This document shows, one piece after another, positions 57,648 through 64,000 of a stretch of DNA of 64,000 nucleotides. The first letter of the stretch is position 1. Every line of letters starts with the position of its first letter. Under the pieces are notes generated by a model, which saw only the letters and a list, made by a program, of their open reading frames with translations, was not told the DNA's origin and did no database searches. The DNA is from Toxonevra muliebris (taxonomy: Eukaryota > Arthropoda > Insecta > Diptera > Pallopteridae). The translations under genes were made by a program, and so were the position numbers. The stretch is taken from NCBI GenBank assembly GCA_963691655.1, contig OY829330.1:16092815-16156814 (forward strand), written 5' to 3'.

Positions 57648-59149
57648 CAGGGATGCCAACTCATTTCTTCTGACTCTCCGATAGCCCGCGAGAAATTCCC
57701 TGATTTTCAGTCAAATTCTCCGCAACGGTATAATTTTATATTATAACAGCGAAACACGTTTAAAATTGATCAAGGTTAATATTATTTCAATGCGTTGCAG
57801 AACTGGTAGGTTAATAGTAATGTACTTTCCGACTACGGAATTCTTTTGACACATGGGAGATTTCATCTCAAGCGAACCCACTCTTAAAATCGATTAAGCT
57901 CAAATGAATCTGAGTTACACGACGTTCATTTTGATAGATAAACACTCAAAGTTCTCAAAGGAAAATACGTGGGCTTTCTTTTGACCCAAATAATAACAAA
58001 AAATGTTTCCTTTTAAAAAAAAAATTCAAAACTATTTTGTATTTTGAAAAAAAAAAATGGTCCACTTTTGAGTTTTTAAGATTTTTTTTTCATTTTTCGA
58101 AAGATTAAATAAAAAACGTATTCAATAAGAATTTCTAAATGCAATAGGTGATTAGAGGATCCAAAACAGGGGCTGTTTGACCAAAATGTATAAATTCTAC
58201 CGCCCTCCAACTCGGCGTATTTTTAACTGATCGCGTTCAAATTTGGTGTGGTAACTACTACCCAATAAGGCTAAACTTTGTGTAAGTTTGAGCCCAAAAC
58301 GGGGACGAAATCTTCCATTACTACGTATATTTAAAGACTTCAAATATAAGAAAAATTGTGTAAAATTGTATAGAAGATTTTTTTTGTGGCTTAATGGAGG
58401 ACGTTTTGAAAATCATCATCGCACGAATGCGGCATTGAACAAAAAATCAACCAAACTTCTTTTCAATTATGTCCTGGGGACATTGCTGTGTAGAGAAACA
58501 TATTTAACTTTTAGATCATACATGCCAATGGCAAAAACTTTGTTTTGAGAAGAAAGGGGTCAAAGTTTTGGCTATCGGTTTTAAAATATATCGACGAATC
58601 CCAACGGACCTTCCTCCCGCCCAATACGACCGAGAAGCGCATCTGCATTACGCACAGATCGGTGACCGATGCAATCGCAATCCGGAGTTATTAATCAGGA
58701 GGTGCTGGACGAAGGCATAGCTAAGCCTTTCTGAACGGCCGAAAGGGAAGCCGAAGCGCTGCGCAACTGTTTTGGCCTGACTGACTCTCGTCGCTATAAT
58801 GGTCTATCTCTGCGAAAGCACTTCGAGTTTCTCTCTGAAATTTTTACAAAATACTTTTGAAATATAATACTTTCAAATTACACACTTTTTTAATAATCGA
58901 TTTCTCCAAACCAAGAAAGTGCAGGGCCTTCTTAAGAAGAGATGAAGGATATAAGACCTAAAATATGAAGTATTGCAAAAGTTAAACGATTTACATTACA
59001 TAAAATTTGACAAAAAATATTCTACAGACTTTATTAACTAAAAGCTGAACGGTTCCAAATTCCCCGCAAAAAACAGCTCATTCCCCGATTTCCCGTACTA
59101 AGTGAAATTCCCCACAAATCGGGGAATCCCCTGCAAGTTGGCATCGCTG
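57648..59149. mobile_element. hAT element with 8-bp TSD, inserted in an inverted-repeat arm
   Basis: CAGGGATGCCAACT at 57648 and AGTTGGCATCGCTG at the right end are flanked by GTACACAC at 57640-57647 and 59150-59157. It is 1502 bp. The ends are rich in AATTCCCCG. It carries the same coding-like block as the copy at 20522-21486 but no recognisable transposase. Confidence 0.92.
58685..58862 (+). pseudogene. Coding-like block captured in the hAT family, copy B
   Basis: The frame gives VINQEVLDEGIAKPF, a stop at the same place as copy A, then EREAEALRNCFGLTDSRRYN and GLSLRKHFEFLSEIFTKYF. It is more GC-rich than its surroundings. Its origin is not recognised; a captured host exon or part of an old transposase are both possible. 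Confidence 0.5.
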
Positions 59150-59427
59150 GTACACACACAATTTGTTTTCGTATTTACATATATGTGTGAGTAAATTGAT
59201 CGAAACATAAACAAAGAAGCTCCGCTCGTATTTTAATTTCTCCCTCTCTTCTTATGTTCTCTCTTGTCTTTGTTGTTAAGAGTAGCACAGCCATTTTTCG
59301 CAGTAGTGTGAGCTAGAAGAGAACTGGACGTTACAGTTATCTTACATCTTACGTTACTGTTATTCTTACATTTTACACATTTGAAATTTTTGCCTATACC
59401 TATACTATAAAATGTTTACACATCAAA

Positions 59428-59502
59428 ATTCCTCTCCTGTAAAGCAAAATTCTCCGCTCGAAAGGGAAAATTCCCCAACCTTTTCAAAACGGTAGCATTG
59501 CC
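59428..59502. mobile_element. Solo right end of the hAT family at 105-1202
   Basis: GTAAAGCAAAATTCTCCGCT, CGAAAGGG and TTTTCAAAACGGTAGCATTG correspond to the last 75 bp of the element at 105-1202. No left end is present. Confidence 0.65.
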
Positions 59503-59590
59503 CTCCAGTCGAAGGAAAATAGACACGATAAATAAAATTTTTTCATAGTAGTTAGCATTTCGTATTTTCATTCATTTTTGATATTTTATT

Positions 59591-61096
59591 CAGTGTCGGA
59601 TAAAACTAAAGCACCAACTCTTCCTTGTCAACATTAAGTCAATAAAATGTTAAAATATGCAAGTATGTCCATATTTTTGTTTTGTTTTATAAATTTTGTA
59701 TGAATATTCTCTTGTTGAAACAAAATAACATTGAAAATTGATTACTGTTTTTTTATTTTTTTAATCACATTGCTCAATATTCCTAAAACTTCCGCGACAA
59801 AACTAAAGCACATAATCTTATTGCTTACTGTTGCAATCAATTGTTAAACATTAACAACAACAACCATCTTTAAACTTGAAAATTTAAAGAAAATACTCTA
59901 AGTGGATTTAATAAAGCTGAATCAGTGACATGCACTGTCAAAAAAATTTGTACTCGCTATTGCGTTAATTCCCGAGCTATAAGCCGTTTTCGCTCTCCTC
60001 TTTTTTTAAATACTAAATATGGAGGTGGCAGACCGCGGGGCACAACCAAACGTGAAGATCTGGCCATCATTCGGATTATAAAAAAGATCCTTGGAAAGAT
60101 CTTGGAAATAAATTGCGTTTAAACATTTCACACAAGTTTATCCAACGATGAGCTGTGGAGGGTGGCTTGGCAACATTCCAAAGCGTAAAAAAGCCATTTA
60201 TTTCTCGAAAGAATCGACAGGCAAGGTTCGAATTTGTGACCGCGCACTTTAACTGGGCTACTGTCAAATGAAAGACTGTGCTTTTTACTGACTAATCCAA
60301 ATTTGACATGGAAAGTTGTGACGGGTTAAAGCTAGTGTGTAGACCAAAAGGGTAACGATGAAATCCACGTTATTTGAAAAGCACCGTAAAATACGGGGAA
60401 TGCAACGTAATGGTCTGTCGATTTTTTTTCGGCCATAGAATCGGTTCAATTCACAAAATAAGATGTTTAATAGACCGTCTGATGCGCAAAGATATTCTCC
60501 AGCATGTTGTGTTATTTTATAGTGAGGAAGAGCTACTGTTAAAGTGGGTATACCAGAACGAAGACGATCCCAGCACTTTGTGTCAAAGAGTGGTGTGTTG
60601 GCAATAACATTGGTATTTTATGAAGGCCCATCCATTCACCCAATCTCTATCTCAAAAAATGCCTAGGAAATTTTAGATCAGAAAATTCAGCGCCTAAACC
60701 GAAAAAATAAGAATTCCATTTTCTACCTATCGGAAATTGCATGGAAGAACAATTCTGCGGACGTTTTCAGCAGTTTTGTTGGGTTCGTGCCACTATAATG
60801 TGCACGTGCTCTAAAAACAATGGATACGCTACAAAATTGTGGAGAAATTGAACTTTTCCATTAATATATTCCATACGTGCTTTAGTTTTGTCGCGTCAGC
60901 CTTATGCATTTTGTTACTTTTGAGTTCATATTTTTATTTTATTTGAAAAATAATATTAAATTTTCTGTGTTTTATTACAATGAGTGTATATTCTTTCTAC
61001 ATTCATAAAAAAAATTTCAGTCCAAGCTTGTTTTACATCATTACTGAACAAAATGCAAACAAGGAAAAATTCGTGCTTTAGTTTTGTTCGACACTG
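59591..61096 (+). mobile_element. Tc1-like element with IR/DR ends, decayed
   Basis: The outer end CAGTGTCGGATAAAACTAAA at 59591 is inverted at 61073-61096. A second copy of the motif (GCGACAAAACTAAAGCAC, at about 59794-59811) and its inverse (60877-60895) lie about 197 bp inward on both sides. Two direct repeats inside each inverted end is the IR/DR plan of Minos and Sleeping Beauty-type elements. The transposase between is broken by stops and frameshifts. Confidence 0.9.
59925..60606 (+). pseudogene. Tc1-like transposase remnant
   Basis: The N-terminal DNA-binding region is recognisable at 59925-60122 (GRPRGTTKREDLAIIRIIKK). The DDE core appears at 60374-60606: GECNVMVCRFFFGHRIGSIH, IDRLMRKDILQHVV, and WVYQNEDDP, which holds the second catalytic Asp. 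The middle is full of stops. The final catalytic residue region is not seen before the right end. Confidence 0.85.
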
Positions 61097-61102
61097 TATA
61101 TA

Positions 61103-62700
61103 CACTGGCGATCACAAAAACCGCACCACTTGCAATACTGCTGCAATATTCATTAAAACAAAATCTGGTTTAAGTCCCATTTTAAACGAGTTTCTTGAAA
61201 TTGGTGGGTGGTGCGGTTTTTAAATATTTCCTAACTGTGCCCAAATTTCCCTTCCCTTGAAAAGGACATTCCCTTGTTTATGTTTTATGAATGTATTTAA
61301 GTGGAATATGCCATTTTTTATTGCGCTTGTTTGGCGAAAAGAAGAATTTTTGAAAAAGTGCCAAAAACAACTGCAAAGTATAAACAATTATCGCACCACC
61401 AAAACGTCGAAATTTTTGTTCTTAGGTATCAAAAAGTGTCATAAAATTAAATACCTGAAGAAATCTGATGCCTACATTCGACTGCTGTGGAACTAATCCA
61501 GAAAAAAGGCAATTTGTACCCGCTTGAAAGGACAAAAGGATCAAGAAAATTATGGAAGACAAATACGAAAGAAAATGGCATAACCTGAAAAGAACCATAA
61601 ATTATCGATTCAAAAGTGCAGTCACAATAAGGACTGAGCTAAAGAGCTATTACAACGTGAATATAAATGTCGAAACCTTACGCAGAAAGAAACAAAAGTT
61701 CGGTCTGTATGGGAGACGATCAGCCAAAAAGTCGTTGTTGACGAAATGTATGGAAACAAATCGCCTGGCATGGACTAAAAACTACAGTAATTGAACTCTG
61801 GCAGACTCGAGAAAAGTTATATGATCGGGCAAATTAAACTCAATTTTTTATGCGCATTTAATCTTCGGTACGTGCGCTGCTCAGATATAGAGCAATAGAA
61901 GGTTAACTGTGTAGTGATAGATAGTTTGGATGGGTCCCTTATACACCATATTGAAGGGACTGTGAACGCCCAAAAATATGGGTAAAATTTTATGGAGCAA
62001 TTGCTGTAAGCCAATTGTGGTACGCTTTCGCGTCCGGACGACTTCTGCGCCATATTATCACGCCAAATTGACAAGGTTTAGTTAGTAATTAATGCCCAAT
62101 GTTTGATAACTTTAGAAATAGTAAAAAAGTTAGATTATTGGTCCTTATTTGTTTGCAGATTCAAAATGTTTTCGATGATGTTAGAATTTACTGGCGGGAA
62201 TGATTAGGTAGCTCGCGCGGTTTAAGTCCGATAAGGCACCTCTGTCATATAATGGAACGGAAAGTTGCACAAAACATGCCAAAGAATAAAAAACTCCTTT
62301 TTGGAATTAAGAAAAAAGTTTAGTATTAAAAAAATAACGAATGATATCCTTAAAATGCTTGTCGACTCTATGCCATTCACGATTACGGCCATAAGAAAGG
62401 CTAAGAGAGGGGCACCATCAAACTAAACAATTTAGCTCATGACTCTATTATGAAATAAATTAATCTTAGTTTACACCTTCAAAAAATAACAAATATTTTT
62501 ATTTTTACATACTTTTAATCAATACCCTCAAAAACGTGAAATTTCTTCCATATTTTTATTTTTATTAAAAAGTAATAAAATGTGTGTGTATGTATGATGT
62601 TTCTTTTGCTAATATTCACTAAAACAAAATCAGGTTTAAGTCCCATTTTAAACGAGTTTCTTGAAATTGGTGGGTGGTGCGGTTTTTGTGACCGCCAGTG
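61103..62700 (+). mobile_element. Second Tc1-like element, TA target site
   Basis: CACTGGCGATCACAAAAACC at 61103 is inverted at the right end (GGTTTTTGTGACCGCCAGTG, to 62700). TA lies at 61101-61102 and 62701-62702. A 73-bp block (AACAAAATC(T/A)GGTTTAAGTC to GGTGGTGCGG) occurs in the same orientation near both ends, so the left end is palindromic internally. The length is 1598 bp. Only six bases separate it from the preceding Tc1 element. Confidence 0.9.
61500..62440 (+). pseudogene. Tc1-like transposase remnant of the second element
   Basis: The frame 61552-61794 encodes the helix-turn-helix segment (VTIRTELKSYYNVNINVETL, LYGRRSAKKSLLTK). The catalytic part downstream is scrambled by stops. 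Traces remain, such as IMERKVAQNMPKNKKLLF near 62250-62305, the segment after the last catalytic residue in Tc1 transposases. Confidence 0.8.
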
Positions 62701-62702
62701 TA

Positions 62703-64000
62703 TAGTGAATATTTTAAAAGAATTTGAAGTTTTAAATGAAAAAAAAGGTTTTCATAAATTTAGAAAATTAAAAAAAATGTATAAGGAATCGTTTGCCCTC
62801 GATGAGACTAGGCTTAAAACTTATGGAATAGAAAGTAGTATTTTAAAAGAAAATGTTTAAAAATAAGATTTTTATCTTGAAATTGAAAAAACTTTGGTAA
62901 AAATGCGTTTGGTATTTATTGCGTCGCACTATTAAAAAGTATATTTGAAGCAATTTAAGATAAATTAACCCTTTTTTAATTTTTATGTTACATTTGATGA
63001 AATTAGAAGAATTAATTTTAAAACTGTGAAATTGAAAAAATGTATCACATTAAAACAAATGAATTTATTTTGGGACATATGTGTCTCTATGTGCGTCAAG
63101 AGTGGTATTATTAGAGCTTATTTCACATTTTAGTTCATAACAAATAGCGGTTTTATTAAAACTAAATACAAAAATATGCTAAATTTAAAAATATAAAAGT
63201 TACAGATTCTGCAGCTATTTTTAAAACTCAGAAAAATCAGTTAAGTTGAATTTTTTTTTTTGTATTCTTTAAAAGGGAAATGCAGAATTGAATCATAATG
63301 AGTGATACAATACACAAATGAAAACTAAGGGCGGTCAAAATAACTCAAAACATTGCGAAATCAATTTGGGACATATATGTCCCTTGCTCGTGAAAGGCTT
63401 AAAAAAAAATTGAAATTGATGTATTTTTCAAAAAGCTATATTAAAAATTTCGAATCAAAAAAAATATCAAGACAATCAAATAAGCTTTTCTGACAGAATA
63501 CTCGTATAGAAAGATATCCAAGTTTTAACGAAATCGAAAATGAGAATGTTGACAGTAGTATTTGTTGGCATGGATTGCTCCACATATATTTTTCTGCTGA
63601 ATAACATCTGCGCAAATGGAAAAACATTATATATCTATATTTGTATCCTATTTTGATAATCTTGTATAGACAAAGCAAAACCCGTTAGTATGAGTATAAA
63701 AAAATACGAATGCGAAATGTTTTGTTTAGTTTTTAATTTGTTTAGATTTGATTTAACAAGTTCGAATTCCTGATTATTGAAATAACATCACAATGGGCTC
63801 ATTTTGAAGTAAAATAGCAATATCATCATGGAAAATGTTACATCATTTCAAAAACTGCCCATTTTTTTAAAATAATTTAAAAAAACTGTAGTCTATAGCA
63901 GGGCTATTCAGGGCTGTGGAACAAAAATTAAAATATTTTTGGTTGGCCATAACAATTACCGTAACCAAAATTTTATATTGGTTATCCATAACCTGTGGTA
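62703..64000. other. No gene seen
   Basis: AT-rich. GGGACATATGTGTC (63071) and GGGACATATATGTCCC (63369) are related palindromes about 300 bp apart, perhaps subterminal parts of a decayed TTAA element (TTAACCC at about 62968). No domains. Confidence 0.35.

Larger units (their letters stand above)
56130..59428. repeat. Large inverted repeat, right arm split by a hAT element
   Basis: The left arm 56130-56525 (ATGTGTAAACATTTTA, CAAATGTGTAAAATGTA, CTGTAACGTCCAGTTC, GTGGAGATCGACTA) is inverted at 57480-57647 plus 59158-59428. Without the hAT insertion it is about 1.8 kb with arms of about 400-430 bp and a centre of about 950 bp. The centre contains a small hairpin near 56888-56963 (GACGCCTGAGGA and its inverse). 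No coding frame. A long-TIR DNA transposon derivative is the likeliest explanation. Confidence 0.85.

Noticed and set aside
62582..62860. A 92-residue plus-strand ORF
   Set aside because: It spans the right inverted end of a Tc1-like element into flanking DNA, so the frame is accidental.
1..64000. CRISPR arrays, bacterial operons or prophage
   Set aside because: No regular spacer-repeat pattern and no ribosome-binding-site-led gene clusters. The sequence is clearly insect nuclear DNA.

Overview
This is an AT-rich insect nuclear window, almost certainly from a higher (brachyceran) fly. The single recognisable host gene is FoxP, on the minus strand. It is identified by the family's zinc-finger sequence ([15 protein letters not shown]) and by three exons with matching splice phases: 35104-34450, 25967-24966 and 23565-22842. 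They encode long Gln-, Asn-, His- and Ser-rich stretches and then the first half of the C2H2 finger. The leucine-zipper and forkhead exons are not visible, so the intron after the finger runs at least 22.8 kb, off the left edge. The initiator exon lies above 35.1 kb and was not found. No functional tRNA, rRNA or CRISPR array was seen.

Everything else I can identify is transposon-derived. Region by region: 0-8.3 kb holds a hAT element with target-site duplications (TSDs), an inverted pair of hammerhead-ribozyme units, a terminal-inverted-repeat (TIR) element with an iterated 14-mer, and Harbinger-type MITEs. 9.6-21.5 kb holds two TTAA-flanked piggyBac-type elements, several MITEs, a second hammerhead locus and a decayed hAT copy. 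22.8-35.1 kb is FoxP; its introns carry a LINE fragment, a tRNA-derived SINE and a complete-ended Ty3/gypsy element (26714-33702, TSD GTAT) that is itself interrupted by a LINE and a piggyBac-type element. 36.2-38.4 kb is a foldback element with tandem subrepeats in its arms. 40.9-43.1 kb is a second, internally deleted gypsy element with a SINE inside. 46-55 kb holds a Harbinger transposase remnant, two copies of an unknown exon-like ORF, a long-TIR DNA transposon, a GGAATT-rich hAT MITE, an unrecognised pseudogene and a LINE RNase H scrap. 56.1-62.7 kb holds a large inverted repeat split by a hAT element (TSD GTACACAC), followed by two Tc1-like elements lying almost end to end.

The most interesting signal is a dispersed family of about 0.4-0.45 kb carrying type I hammerhead ribozymes. 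One copy, on the minus strand at 3272-3320, has an intact catalytic core. A second, at 19494-19542, has a paired change in stem II and one core mutation. No reverse transcriptase accompanies them. The layout is that of non-autonomous, Penelope-related 'retrozyme' elements.

All identifications come from reading the sequence alone. Superfamily names rest on TIR/TSD structure and recognised protein motifs, and no database search was run.
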